A stretch of DNA of 46,206 bases from Spirulina subsalsa CS-330. GTDB lineage: Bacteria > Cyanobacteriota > Cyanobacteriia > Cyanobacteriales > Spirulinaceae. Of the stretch, positions 1 to 8,903 are shown in pieces. The stretch spans positions 1 to 46,206 of the forward strand of contig NZ_JAQMTY010000166.1 of the NCBI RefSeq assembly GCF_028330765.1, in the 5' to 3' direction. A model generated the notes under the pieces. That model searched no databases and was not told the DNA's origin. It was given only the letters and a program-made list of their open reading frames with translations. Every line of letters begins with the position of its first letter. Position 1 is the stretch's first letter. A program made the position numbers and the translations under genes.

Positions 1-327
1 GACTGTATTTTAAGTTTTAATCTTCCCCAAGAATAGCATATCAAACTATCATACAAAATGGCAAAAATTCAATTAAAGGACTCGCTGTCGCTCGATTTGT
101 TTGTTGGTGCAAATTCATCTCGCCACTAAAAGGCACGTCCACCGTTACCTTCGGTAACTCTACTCGGACTCGCTTTATAGTGGGAGTCTTCTTTGCACAT
201 TTTAAGATAAGCAGTAGGTCTATCCGAGAGGGGCGATCGCCCCCGTTACCAAAACTGAAACGAACTGGGTTCTTTCAGAACCATCGGCTACATTAAAAAT
301 GTTGATGTTCTGTTGTGTAAAAGTCCC
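1..327. other. left-edge intergenic region
   Basis: No coding region is supported here. The stretch holds the nested inverted-repeat element at 107-198 and a 9-bp direct repeat GGACTCGCT at 78-86 and 166-174. A HIP1 copy lies near 233-243. I see no clear promoter or ribosome binding site for the protease gene that follows. Confidence 0.6.
107..198 (-). ncRNA. nested-stem structured RNA-like element (HEARO/omegaRNA-like?)
   Basis: Three concentric inverted repeats are visible. The outer stem is GTGCAAA (107-113) with TTTGCAC (192-198). The middle stem is CTCGCCACTA (119-128) with TAGTGGGAG (178-186), with one bulged base. The inner hairpin is GTTACC (144-149), loop TTC, GGTAAC (153-158). Such layered pairing in 92 nt is far beyond chance for non-coding DNA. 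Read on the minus strand, segments such as TAGTGGCGAGATGAATTTG remind me of cyanobacterial HEARO/omega RNAs of the IscB family, but this is memory, not alignment. No IscB ORF is visible to the left within the window. The strand is an inference. Confidence 0.35.
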
Positions 328-1275
328 ATGAAAAATCGTTTCGTTGCTGCGATCGCACTGGTGAGCCTTCTCCTTGCTGCTGCACCGTTACCCCTGCGAG
401 CCGAAAACGGCGATCGCACCATTGGCGAAGGATTTGTGCCGGATTCCCTGTCTGTGAGCGATAACCCCCTCAGTGGGACTCGTGTGGTGATCAACGAAGA
501 CGAGCGCAAACCCGTCCTCACCAATGCCTACCCCTACTCCACCATTGGCCGCGTTGACCTCTTAACTCCTCGTGGTCAGTTGACGGGGAATTGCACCGGA
601 ACCCTGATCGGACGGGATCTCGTGTTGACCAACTCCCACTGTATCGCCGATGAAAACACCGGAGACGTGTTGTTCCCCCCAGAGCAGATCCGGTTCCGCC
701 CCAATATGATTCAGGGTGAAGCGGAGATCATCGGTGTGACCGAGTTTGAATATGGCTGGCAAGAGGCTCCCGGTACAGCAGCGGCGGATTGGGCGATTCT
801 CAGGCTTGACGAACCCATCGGCGATCGCTTCGGCTATCTGGGTTGGGTGGCACTGGATTTTGACAATCCCCGCGTGATTGACGCGATCGCGAATCAAATC
901 CGGCTGGCGGGCTATTCGGGAGATTTTCCCGGTGCGGCCCAAGAACGATTTTTCGGCCTGGCGGGAGATACGGCTGGCCAGCATGCTGGGTGCAGTGTGG
1001 TGGATATGGCGGCGGCGTTGAATGTGAATCGGCGGGCGTTGGCTCAGTTTGCGGGTCAATTGTTCCATGCTTGCGATACGAATCCGGGGGCATCGGGCAG
1101 CGCCTTGATCGGTCATTGGGAAGATGGCGTGTATGTGGTGTTGGGGCTGCATGCGGGGGCGAATCAGTTTTATCAACCCCTGAATCTTCCGGGTGAGGGG
1201 CGATCGCAGGCGATCAATCGGGGCGTGCGGGTAGAACAATGGGCCGCCACCGCCGCCCAGATGTGGCGGGACTAA
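328..1275 (+). CDS. exported trypsin-like (V8/glutamyl endopeptidase-like) serine protease
   Basis: A 315-residue protein starting at ATG 328; an in-frame TTG at 313 is possible but the ATG gives a clean signal peptide. Residues 1-25 have a Lys/Arg start, a Leu/Ala hydrophobic core and a cleavage-like LPLRA end, so the protein is probably periplasmic or secreted. The chymotrypsin-fold triad is readable: His104 in LTNSHC, Asp154 in ADWAILRL and Ser256 in NPGASGSAL. The GxSG motif and overall length fit the S1 branch of V8-like proteases. Cys89/Cys105 and Cys222/Cys249 could form disulfides. The substrate is unknown. It stands alone, with no operon partner; a weak hairpin at 1316-1349 follows it. 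Confidence 0.85.
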   Translation: MKNRFVAAIALVSLLLAAAPLPLRAENGDRTIGEGFVPDSLSVSDNPLSGTRVVINEDERKPVLTNAYPYSTIGRVDLLTPRGQLTGNCTGTLIGRDLVLTNSHCIADENTGDVLFPPEQIRFRPNMIQGEAEIIGVTEFEYGWQEAPGTAAADWAILRLDEPIGDRFGYLGWVALDFDNPRVIDAIANQIRLAGYSGDFPGAAQERFFGLAGDTAGQHAGCSVVDMAAALNVNRRALAQFAGQLFHACDTNPGASGSALIGHWEDGVYVVLGLHAGANQFYQPLNLPGEGRSQAINRGVRVEQWAATAAQMWRD

Positions 1276-1315
1276 TGCCCACGGCGGGGGAGGGGCAGAA
1301 CGTCGGCGATAATCA

Positions 1316-1349
1316 GTGACTTAAGCAACTGTGAAGTTGTTTTAGTCAC
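1316..1349 (+). other. imperfect hairpin between protease and TPP-enzyme genes
   Basis: GTGACT (1316-1321) pairs with AGTCAC (1344-1349), enclosing CAACT/AGTTG. It may be a weak terminator of the protease gene or a leader structure of the next gene, whose ATG is 53 bp further on. No T-run follows directly. Confidence 0.35.
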
Positions 1350-1401
1350 CAGTGCTTTAAGATTGTTTTAACGATTTGTCGAACAACTTAAGGATCAATT
1401 C

Positions 1402-3597
1402 ATGTCTGTAGCCACTGCCACCCCCACATTCTGCGACGGCGTTCAATATTTTGCGGAGACATTGCCAGGCTTTGACCAATACGGCGGCGAGGCAGCGATC
1501 GCACCGGGACAAACCGCGATCGCCTCCCCCAGCGACCCCAAGGCCGTCTATCAAACCCTCTTGGCAGCCGATGCCCTGCGCTATCTCACCCTCCAAATCA
1601 CCGCCAGTAAGCAATCGGGCCACCCCGGCGGTTTTGCCAGTATCGCTGACGGGATTGCCGCCCTCGTCATGCTCGGCTACAAAAACATCACCACCGAAGT
1701 CGGCCACCACGCCCCCGGCTTCTATAGCAACGTCTTCCTTGATCAATCCCTCGAAGCGATGGGGATTAACACCGTGCAGAATATGCGCGATCGCTTCCGC
1801 GAAACCCACGGCCTCCTTGGTCATCTCTCCGGACAAATCCCCGGCCTGCTCAACCCCGCCGGCCCCCTCGGCCAAGGGCAACATTTCGCCATGGCCGGCG
1901 CGAAACTCAACCCCGGCGTGCTCTTCCCCGTCACCATCGGCGACGGCGGTTTAGGCGAACCCTACATCATGAGCAGTTTCGGCCACTTCAACACCGCCTA
2001 CCCCACCACCACCAACTTCCTCCCGATCCTCGTCTGGAATGGTTACAGCCAAGAACACCACAGCATGGTTTCCACGAAAACCAACGCCGAAATGATCGCC
2101 TATTGGCAGGGCAACGGCTTCGCTGAGGTGATTCTCGTCAATGCCAAAGACTACGACGACGCAGATCAACCGGGCGATTATGTGGACAGCACCGCCTTTT
2201 CCTTTGCCGGTCGCCTCAAATTTACCCAAGCCCTCCTGGAAGCCACGGACAAAGCCGCTAAATCCGCCCTCGGTGGCACGCTGACGGTCTTGATCGTCAA
2301 GCAACTCAAAGGCGCAGGCGTTCACAAACGGGGCGCAAAATCCCATAACCTCTATCCCGGCGATTCCGTCGAAAAAGACTACATCATCGACGCGCTCCAA
2401 GCCCGCGCCCTCACCCCCCAAGCCTGGGAACTGGTGCGCACCAACTATGTCCGCGCCAATGGTGGCCCGGCGGCTCAAACGGCGGTGACGGAAAGCGTCC
2501 GCCCTGTGCCGGAGTTGGGTAGCGTCACCCTGCAAGCATTCCCCCTGGGTGATAAGCAAGTTTCAACGACGGCCATGGGTGCAATGGTGGTGCAAGTGGG
2601 TCAAGCTGACCCGGATTTTGTCGTGACGAATGCCGACGGGAACGCCGCATCGGGAATTAACAATATTAACGTGGGCCTGAAAATTGTCCACCCCACCACT
2701 GACGCGGACTATTTCCAACAGCCCCAAGGCCAAGTCTATGAACCCTTGAGCGAGGATGCTTGCGCGGGGTTGGCGGCGGCTCAGGCTCTGTTTGGGGCGC
2801 GATCGCTCTGGTGCTCCTACGAATCCTTCGCGATCAACGGTCTCCCGATTTGGCAAACCGTCACCCAAGCCATGGCGGAACTGCGCCGCCCCACCCCCGC
2901 CACCGTCTGCCTCTTCACCGCTGGCGCATTGGAACAGGGTCGCAACGGCTGGACACACCAACGCCCCGAAGTGGAAAACTATTTCGCCGCCATGATGCGC
3001 AACGGCAACGTTTTTCCCCTCTTCCCCTGCGATGCCAACAGCACCCAAGCCTGCTATGAATGGGCGCTCCAGCAGGTGAACAAAGGCATCACGATCACGG
3101 TGTCTAAATCCCCCCTGCCGATTCGCTCAACGGTGGAGCAAACCCGCGACGCTCTCACCCATGGCGCGTTCGTTCTCCAGGAAACCCCCGGCGACAAAAC
3201 CGTCGTCTTTGCGGTGTTGGGAGATATAACCCTAATTCCGGTGCTTGATGCAGCCGAGCAACTCAAGGCCCAGGGCATTGGGTCAAAAGTGGTGGTGGTG
3301 GTCAGTCCCCGCCGTCTCTATCGGTCGTCAGATGTGGCGGCGGATCTATGCAGTGAATCGGATCAGGGGTTCCTCTCCGATGGGGAGTTTACCGCTCTGT
3401 TTGGCGGTGATGCAGTGCTGGCGATCACGGGCGGATCTGGTGCAATGTTGGAGCCGATTTTGTTGCGTTCCACGGCTCCCCGCGATCTGTTTGCCTGGAA
3501 ACGGGGCGACACGGCGGCTAGTGCTGGGGCGGTGATGGCGTTTAACGGTCTGACGGCGGCAGCCTTCGTTCAACGGGCGATCGCACTGTTGGGTTAA
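1402..3597 (+). CDS. transketolase/phosphoketolase-superfamily TPP-dependent enzyme
   Basis: 731 residues, ATG preceded by AAGGA about 7 nt upstream. The N-terminal half looks like transketolase: SGHPGG with His74, and a TPP/Mg motif GDGGLGEPY at 180-188 with Asn213 (WNGYS). The second half instead resembles phosphoketolase: a LSEDACAG block, SYESFAING near 473, NGWTHQRP with His519, and PCDANSTQ. It is about 60 residues longer than ordinary transketolase and shorter than phosphoketolase (about 800). TPP use is well supported; whether it transfers ketol groups between sugars or forms acetyl phosphate cannot be decided. It could also be a paralogue with a new substrate. Two hairpins follow the stop. 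No operon partner. Confidence 0.75.
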   Translation: MSVATATPTFCDGVQYFAETLPGFDQYGGEAAIAPGQTAIASPSDPKAVYQTLLAADALRYLTLQITASKQSGHPGGFASIADGIAALVMLGYKNITTEVGHHAPGFYSNVFLDQSLEAMGINTVQNMRDRFRETHGLLGHLSGQIPGLLNPAGPLGQGQHFAMAGAKLNPGVLFPVTIGDGGLGEPYIMSSFGHFNTAYPTTTNFLPILVWNGYSQEHHSMVSTKTNAEMIAYWQGNGFAEVILVNAKDYDDADQPGDYVDSTAFSFAGRLKFTQALLEATDKAAKSALGGTLTVLIVKQLKGAGVHKRGAKSHNLYPGDSVEKDYIIDALQARALTPQAWELVRTNYVRANGGPAAQTAVTESVRPVPELGSVTLQAFPLGDKQVSTTAMGAMVVQVGQADPDFVVTNADGNAASGINNINVGLKIVHPTTDADYFQQPQGQVYEPLSEDACAGLAAAQALFGARSLWCSYESFAINGLPIWQTVTQAMAELRRPTPATVCLFTAGALEQGRNGWTHQRPEVENYFAAMMRNGNVFPLFPCDANSTQACYEWALQQVNKGITITVSKSPLPIRSTVEQTRDALTHGAFVLQETPGDKTVVFAVLGDITLIPVLDAAEQLKAQGIGSKVVVVVSPRRLYRSSDVAADLCSESDQGFLSDGEFTALFGGDAVLAITGGSGAMLEPILLRSTAPRDLFAWKRGDTAASAGAVMAFNGLTAAAFVQRAIALLG

Positions 3598-3613
3598 GGG
3601 TAACCGTTGGATG

Positions 3614-3638
3614 GGATGGGGTAGAGTCTACCCCATCC
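3614..3638 (+). terminator. hairpin after the TPP-enzyme gene
   Basis: A perfect 10-bp stem, GGATGGGGTA (3614-3623) with TACCCCATCC (3629-3638) and a 5-nt loop, 17 nt after the stop. No T-run follows, so it is not a canonical intrinsic terminator, but cyanobacterial terminators often lack one. Confidence 0.5.
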
Positions 3639-3649
3639 GTTGCGATCGC

Positions 3650-3675
3650 CACCGGCCATCGACGAGTAGCCGGTG
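3650..3675. terminator. second hairpin between convergent genes
   Basis: CACCGGC (3650-3656) pairs with GCCGGTG (3669-3675), 12-nt loop. It lies between the convergent TPP-enzyme gene and the Cys-rich peptide gene and could serve either strand. Confidence 0.35.
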
Positions 3676-3700
3676 CGAGCATTCCATCGTGGCTTTCGAG

Positions 3701-3862
3701 TTAGTTGCAGAGACAGGATTTACAGTTTTCACCGTTTTCATCGCAACATTGGCAATAGGGTGCAGAGGCGAGGCTAGAATCGGGACATAAAGCCGTATTA
3801 TTTAAGCCAATTGTAGAGACCATTACAATTAAATAACCGAATAGTTTGAATTGCGTGAACAT
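3701..3862 (-). CDS. small exported Cys-rich peptide
   Basis: A 53-residue ORF from ATG 3862, with a weak AGGG ahead of it; the frame stays open for 32 more codons upstream, but that part has no hydrophobic signal. Residues 1-28 resemble a signal peptide (FKLFGYLIVMVSTIG). The mature part of about 25 residues holds seven Cys, most in YCQCCDENGENCKSCLCN at the very C-terminus. Dense Cys pairs suggest metal binding or a disulfide knot. I do not recognise a family. It is convergent with the TPP-enzyme gene and lies 114 bp after the WD40 gene on the same strand, so the two may be co-transcribed. It could be a chance ORF, but the Cys pattern argues for selection. Confidence 0.5.
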   Translation of the reverse strand: MFTQFKLFGYLIVMVSTIGLNNTALCPDSSLASAPYCQCCDENGENCKSCLCN

Positions 3863-3976
3863 ACAGATACCCTGACTTGAAAAGATTTCTTTCAAGATAT
3901 CCCATGGTGGATTCTTGGGGATGAGGGGTGAGGTCTTCCATGGGTATGAGGTAGACACCTCAAAGCCTTGCTAAAA

Positions 3977-5203
3977 CTAGTCTTTCACACCCCAAACATT
4001 GATTTTGCCATCCATACTTCCACTGATGATTTGAGTGCCACCCTGGTTACTGGCCAGCGAAAGTACGGAGCTTTGATGGCCGACTAAGGTGTGTTGAAGT
4101 TTGCGGGTTCGGAGGTTCCAAATATTGATCGCCGCATCTGATCCACTACTCATGATGGTTTTGCCATTATTGCTGAGACAAAGGGCGTGAATTTCATTCA
4201 AATGGCCAATAAAACGATGCTGAAGGGTCTGGTTTTTAATATCCCAGAGGATCAGGGTTTTGTCGGTGCTGCTGCTGATCAGGGCGGATTGTTCGGGATG
4301 CCAGACGAGGCTGGTGATGCTGTTGAGGTGGCCGTGGAGGGTGGCGATCGCGCGTCCGGTGGCTAAATCCCAGAGCAGGATCACCCCGTCGGCGCTGCCA
4401 CTGGCGGCGAAGCGTTGATCAGGGCTGAAACAAACGGCTTGAATGACGCTGTGGTGTCCGCTTAGGTGCTGGCGGAGTTGGCCGCTGGGGCTGTCCCAGA
4501 GGGTGAGCCCGCCATCTACGCCGCCGCTGAGGATGGTCTGTTGGTCGGGGCTGATCGCGATCGCTTTAACGAAACTGTTGGGACTGGTGAAAATGCGTTG
4601 CAGTTGGGGGGTGGTGAGATCCCAAAGTTTGATGCTGCGATCCATGCTACCGCTGACGAGGGTCGTGCCGTCGGGGGTGAGGGCGATCGCAGAGACCCAA
4701 TCGGAGTGACCCACGAGGGTGTGGCGCAGTTGCCCGGTGGGAACGTGCCAGAGTTTGATCGTTTTATCGAGGCTGCTGCTGATTAGGGTTTGGCCGTCGG
4801 GGCTGATCGCTAGCCCGGTGACGGGTTGGCTATGGGCTTGAATGCTGAGGAGGTTGCTAAACAGGGGCCAGGGATTGAATGATCGCAGGGTGAGCAAAAT
4901 TTTCACATACCACCGCTCCTGTTCCAGGGTGTCGGCGATCGTCACCGCCCACTGTTGCAGCAGTTGATAGGCTGTCCATTGGACACGGGGACTGTGATCC
5001 TGGAGGGCATGGAGCACCAGCGCCAAGCCGGGATCGCCCTGTTGCATCGCTTCCACGAGGGCGGCCTGTCGCACGGCTTCTTGGGGGTTCCGGAGGCGGG
5101 TTTGGATGCCGGAAAATCCCCCCAAAACAAGGCCATCCGGGGTTAGGGCCTGTCCCCCCAAGACCACATCATTGGCTTCAGGTTGGGTCTGAAAATGATT
5201 CAT
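3977..5203 (-). CDS. HEAT-like plus seven-bladed WD40 repeat protein
   Basis: 408 residues from ATG 5203. Residues about 30-80 look like one or two HEAT-type helical repeats (EAVRQAALVEAMQQGDPGLA and the following DHSPRVQWTAYQLLQQW). From about 120 to the C-terminus seven WD40 units follow, each with a GH-like start, a SPDG turn and an xLWD/xIWN end, for example DKTIKLW, DRSIKLWD, DGVILLWD and DKTLILWD, enough for one closed seven-blade propeller. No signal peptide or enzyme domain is seen, so it is probably a cytoplasmic protein-binding scaffold. Its partner is unknown. The N-terminal HEAT plus WD40 layout is common in filamentous cyanobacteria. Confidence 0.85.
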   Translation of the reverse strand: MNHFQTQPEANDVVLGGQALTPDGLVLGGFSGIQTRLRNPQEAVRQAALVEAMQQGDPGLALVLHALQDHSPRVQWTAYQLLQQWAVTIADTLEQERWYVKILLTLRSFNPWPLFSNLLSIQAHSQPVTGLAISPDGQTLISSSLDKTIKLWHVPTGQLRHTLVGHSDWVSAIALTPDGTTLVSGSMDRSIKLWDLTTPQLQRIFTSPNSFVKAIAISPDQQTILSGGVDGGLTLWDSPSGQLRQHLSGHHSVIQAVCFSPDQRFAASGSADGVILLWDLATGRAIATLHGHLNSITSLVWHPEQSALISSSTDKTLILWDIKNQTLQHRFIGHLNEIHALCLSNNGKTIMSSGSDAAINIWNLRTRKLQHTLVGHQSSVLSLASNQGGTQIISGSMDGKINVWGVKD

Positions 5204-5581
5204 AGGTATGCCGCTGGAATCCCATCACCCCAGCCGATGCCGGGTGCTCAATCACCCTCTATCATAAAGTCTTCCTGACGAGGCTACTGCTTATGCACAA
5301 CAGTCTAAATGTTGACCTAGTCTGGGTTTGATCCCCCTCTCAGTCAGGGCAGTGAGCTAGAAGCGATTTCAGACTTAATCTATCCAGATCAAGCCGTGAG
5401 CTAGAAGCTCACTACAGGGGATTTCAGGCAGGGTAGTGTGAGCCTCTGGCTCACTTAATTATCCAGATCAAGACTTACTGAGATTTTGCAGATCGTAACC
5501 GTTCGGCTCCTTGTGGCAACCATTGGGCGGTTTTTACGTCACGATGGGGCATAGTTGTGTTGAATGTTGAAGAGTTGCGCT
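5204..5581. other. intergenic region with REP-like hairpins
   Basis: A 378-bp divergent gap between the WD40 and M48 genes. It holds the repeated GTGAGC hairpins described at 5352-5472; apart from these I see no gene. The last 100 bp should contain the M48 promoter, but no convincing -35/-10 pair was found. Confidence 0.6.
5352..5472. repeat. imperfect tandem repeat with GTGAGC...GCTCAC hairpins
   Basis: Two 17-nt hairpins, GTGAGCTAGAAGCTCAC (5396-5412) and GTGAGCCTCTGGCTCAC (5438-5454), plus a half copy GTGAGCTAGAAGC (5352-5364). ATCCAGATCAAG occurs at 5382-5393 and 5461-5472, and GATTTCAG at 5365-5372 and 5420-5427. The order (hairpin, GATTTCAG, ATCCAGATCAAG) repeats about every 80 bp, as in a duplicated REP-like unit. 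Confidence 0.7.
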
Positions 5582-7363
5582 ATGAAACTGGCTTGGTCTA
5601 TCCTCCTGCTTCCCCTCGGTTTCATCAGTGCTGAAGCGGCGATCGCGCTCGAACCGCCGCTAGAGTCCGAAGCGATGGCGATCGCGGCTTCCCCAGCGAC
5701 CTCAGCGGCAACTCCGAGCATCATCGCCCCACCCTCCCCCCAAGACATCCCGACAGCGATCGCATTCGAGCCGGAACCGTTGGCCGTGGCAGTTCCCGCC
5801 GAGCCGATGCCGAGCGAACCCGTACCCACGGCCCAAGCAGAACCGGACGCGACCGCCCCCCCTGTGGATGAGGACATCGACGCAACACCAGCGGAACCGG
5901 CAGCCGAGCCGGCCCTTTCAACCATTCCCCTCAAAAGTCCCGATCCGTGGGGTGAAACGGGGTTTGGGTCGTTTGAATTGACTCCGGATGATCGCGCCCG
6001 TCATGACTTGCTGCGTCAGGGCGATCGCGCCTTTGTGGCCGACGATCTGCCAACGGCGGTGGAGTTTTATCAAGAAGCCAAAGAGCCATTTGCATTGGAG
6101 CAGTCGGGCGAACACGCTGCCCACGTTGCCGCGATTACCGATCCTGACCTGCTATCCCCCGCTGCCGGGGTCTATTGGCGCACCCACCAAGAGGGCGTTG
6201 AGGCGAATTTAACCAGTAAGATTTTCGCGCCGCTGGATTTACTCCTGGAAGAGCAGCCGGAATTTATCCCGGCCTATGTGAGCTATGCCCAAGAATTGCG
6301 CGATCGCAACCAAAATGAACGCGCCTTAGAAATTCTCGAACAGGCCGCCAATCGTTACCCAGATCAACCAGAACTACTGATGACGACGATTGATGCCAAA
6401 CGGGAAGCGGAAGAATGGCTCGATGCGTCATTGTTGGCGCGTCAGTTCACGATCCTCAACCCGGATCATCCCCAGGCAGAAGCGTTTAGCCTGATTGCGG
6501 ATGAGACGTTTGAACGCTACGAGCGGAAGTTACGGAGCCGGATTCGGGGCAATGCGATCGCGAATATTCTGACCGGGATTGTGGGCTTTGCGGTGACGGG
6601 GAATATTTTCGGCCCCATTTCCGCTGTGGAAACCGCTGTGATCCTCCTTGATGGGGAAGAGAAAATCGGCGATCGCATCGCCAACCGCGTCAAAGAAGTC
6701 GCGCCGATGGTGGATGATCCGCTGCTGCTGGGCTATGTGGACGAAATCGGCCAAGCCCTCGCCCAAACCACCGGCCGCGACGAATTCACCTACGAATTCA
6801 ACATCATCCTTGATGACACCCTCAACGCCTTCGCCCTCCCTGGCGGCAAAATCTTCATCCACGCCGGAGCCATTCTCGAAACTGAAACCGAAGCCGAACT
6901 CGCGGGCCTGATCGCCCACGAAATTTCCCATTCCGCCCTCTCCCACGGTTTTCAACTCGTCACCAAAGGGCAATTCACCGCCAACCTCGCTCAATATGTC
7001 CCCTTCGGCGGTTTGGCCACGAATCTACTCGTCTTCGGCTACAGTCGCGGCATGGAACGGCAGGCGGATCGCCTTGGCACTCGGATGCTCGCCGCCAGCG
7101 GCTATGCAGCGGATGGGGTGCGAAACCTGATGGCCACCCTTGACGCGATGAACAAGCCCAGCCCGCCCGCATGGTTATCGACGCACCCGGATACGAGCGA
7201 TCGCGTCCAATACCTCGAAACCTACATCCTCGAAAACGGCTTAAACCGCTACAGCTTCGAGGGCATCGATCGCCACACCCGGATGCGGCAACGGGCCCTC
7301 GACCTGATCAACGACTATCGCCAAAGTGCCGACTATCGCCGTCGCCGCGATCGCCGCCGCTAA
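5582..7363 (+). CDS. exported M48-family zinc metalloprotease with TPR-like region
   Basis: 593 residues from ATG 5582 (an in-frame TTG lies 18 bp upstream). Residues 1-25 form a signal peptide. Residues about 25-115 are a low-complexity Pro/Ala/Glu linker. Residues about 130-310 look like TPR-type helices (RNQNERALEILEQAANRYP). The M48 catalytic domain has HEISH at 446-450 and the third zinc ligand Glu492 in MERQADRLG, followed by a THPDTSDRV motif typical of BepA/YfgC-like proteases. The usual role of this group is quality control of envelope or outer-membrane proteins. Here the TPR-like part precedes the protease domain, whereas in BepA it follows. It ends in a basic tail (YRRRRDRRR). Confidence 0.88.
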   Translation: MKLAWSILLLPLGFISAEAAIALEPPLESEAMAIAASPATSAATPSIIAPPSPQDIPTAIAFEPEPLAVAVPAEPMPSEPVPTAQAEPDATAPPVDEDIDATPAEPAAEPALSTIPLKSPDPWGETGFGSFELTPDDRARHDLLRQGDRAFVADDLPTAVEFYQEAKEPFALEQSGEHAAHVAAITDPDLLSPAAGVYWRTHQEGVEANLTSKIFAPLDLLLEEQPEFIPAYVSYAQELRDRNQNERALEILEQAANRYPDQPELLMTTIDAKREAEEWLDASLLARQFTILNPDHPQAEAFSLIADETFERYERKLRSRIRGNAIANILTGIVGFAVTGNIFGPISAVETAVILLDGEEKIGDRIANRVKEVAPMVDDPLLLGYVDEIGQALAQTTGRDEFTYEFNIILDDTLNAFALPGGKIFIHAGAILETETEAELAGLIAHEISHSALSHGFQLVTKGQFTANLAQYVPFGGLATNLLVFGYSRGMERQADRLGTRMLAASGYAADGVRNLMATLDAMNKPSPPAWLSTHPDTSDRVQYLETYILENGLNRYSFEGIDRHTRMRQRALDLINDYRQSADYRRRRDRRR

Positions 7364-7550
7364 TCACTCCACTCCAGGCGGAATCGTCTTTTTCTCTGGC
7401 CAGAGTGATAATCGCGGTTTACAACGCCAAATCCAGAAAAAACACGCCCAGTCCCTCAAACTTCCGCAGGCTTCACCCATTCTCATCCAGCACCCTTAAT
7501 GTCTTTAGTGTGAAGCCGGTGAAAGTCTGAATTGATCGGGAAAAACGGGT

Positions 7551-8903
7551 CTACGCTTCGGTGTGATCCGGTGCAGCGACGCGCTCTAACTTAGCCCCAA
7601 TGCCTTGGAGTTTCGTTTCAAGGTTATCGTAGCCGCGATCGAGGTGATGCAGACCTTTCACAATCGTTTTGCCATTGGCCGCCAAACCCGCCAACACCAG
7701 CGCCGCCGAAGCCCGTAAATCCGTCGCCAGCACCGGCGCACCAGAGAGAAAGGGCACGCCTTTGATAATGGCGTTTTGCCCCTTGACCCGGATATCCGCG
7801 CCCATCCGCACCAGTTCCGCCACATGGCGCATCCGGTTTTCAAACACCGTTTCTGTGATCACGCTGTTGCCTTCCGAGAGGGTCATCAGGGCCATGAACT
7901 GCGCTTGCATATCCGTGGGAAACCCTGGATAGGGGAGGGTTTCGATGTCCGTTGCTTTGCGGCAATTGGGGATAATCCGCAGTTGATTCAGACCCTCGGC
8001 CACCACTTCCGATCCCATTTCCCGCAGTTTGGCCAAGACGGGGCTGAGATGGTCGGGGATCACAGGGCCGATGGTTAGTTCCGATTGGGTGATCGCACCG
8101 GCGACGAGGAAGGTTCCGGCTTCGATGCGATCGGGAATGATGGCATAGTCGACGCTGTGGAGATGGGGAACGCCAATAATGGTGATCGTATTGGTTCCTG
8201 CGCCGCGAATTTTGGCCCCCATGGCGCGGCAGAAATTGGCGAGGTCGGCCACTTCTGGTTCTTGGGCGGCGTTTTCAATAATGGTCTCACCATCGGCGAG
8301 GGTGGCGGCCATCATTAGGGTTTCCGTTGCCCCGACGCTGGGATAGTCAAGGTAAATATTGCCCCCTTTCAAGCGTCCGCCGGGCACGTCGGCATGGACG
8401 ATGCCGTGTTCAATGCGCACATGGGCCCCAAGGGCTTGGAGGCCGCGCACATGGAGATCAACGGGACGCGCTCCGATCGCACAGCCTCCCGGCAGGGGGA
8501 CGCGGGCTGTCCCCAGGCGAGCCACGAGCGACCCGATGATGAAGAAACTGGCGCGGAGTTTCGAGACTAACTCGTAGGGGGCTTTGGATGTGCTGATGTG
8601 TCGGGTGTCGAGGGTTAGGCGATCGCCTTCGTGCTGGATTTTAATCCCTAGGGATTCGAGCACTTGGTTCATCCGTTGAATATCCGTCAGGTTAGGGACA
8701 TTGCGGAGAACACAGTCATCCGGGCACAGGAGGGTGGCAGCCATAATGGCAAGGACTGAATTTTTTGCCCCGCTGATTTTGACATGACCGGAGAGGGGAT
8801 GTCCTCCGACAATGTGCAGCGTCGGCCCCGAATCAGGGGTCTCGACGGATTGCACTGGGGTCGGCTCGACGGAATTAGCGGCGGTTTTTTCCACAATTAA
8901 CAA
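7551..8903 (-). CDS. murA: UDP-N-acetylglucosamine 1-carboxyvinyltransferase
   Basis: Catalyses the first committed step of peptidoglycan synthesis, transfer of enolpyruvate from PEP to UDP-GlcNAc, in the cytoplasm. The 450-residue frame begins at TTG 8903; GTG 8894 is an alternative and neither has a good ribosome binding site, so the start is uncertain. The family motifs are clear: [15 protein letters not shown] (45-59), the catalytic Cys141 in [12 protein letters not shown], and [11 protein letters not shown]. The roughly 27 N-terminal residues before [11 protein letters not shown] are a non-conserved extension. The Cys form implies normal fosfomycin sensitivity. The gene is monocistronic. 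Confidence 0.95.
   Translation of the reverse strand: MLIVEKTAANSVEPTPVQSVETPDSGPTLHIVGGHPLSGHVKISGAKNSVLAIMAATLLCPDDCVLRNVPNLTDIQRMNQVLESLGIKIQHEGDRLTLDTRHISTSKAPYELVSKLRASFFIIGSLVARLGTARVPLPGGCAIGARPVDLHVRGLQALGAHVRIEHGIVHADVPGGRLKGGNIYLDYPSVGATETLMMAATLADGETIIENAAQEPEVADLANFCRAMGAKIRGAGTNTITIIGVPHLHSVDYAIIPDRIEAGTFLVAGAITQSELTIGPVIPDHLSPVLAKLREMGSEVVAEGLNQLRIIPNCRKATDIETLPYPGFPTDMQAQFMALMTLSEGNSVITETVFENRMRHVAELVRMGADIRVKGQNAIIKGVPFLSGAPVLATDLRASAALVLAGLAANGKTIVKGLHHLDRGYDNLETKLQGIGAKLERVAAPDHTEA

Noticed and set aside
562-1239. 225-codon open frame antisense to the serine protease
   Set aside because: It lies fully opposite a well-supported protease and shows no motif or signal; GC-rich antisense frames of this size are expected.
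6530-6994. 154-codon antisense frame opposite the M48 protease
   Set aside because: Repetitive Gly/Glu/Val composition mirrors the sense coding sequence; a shadow frame.
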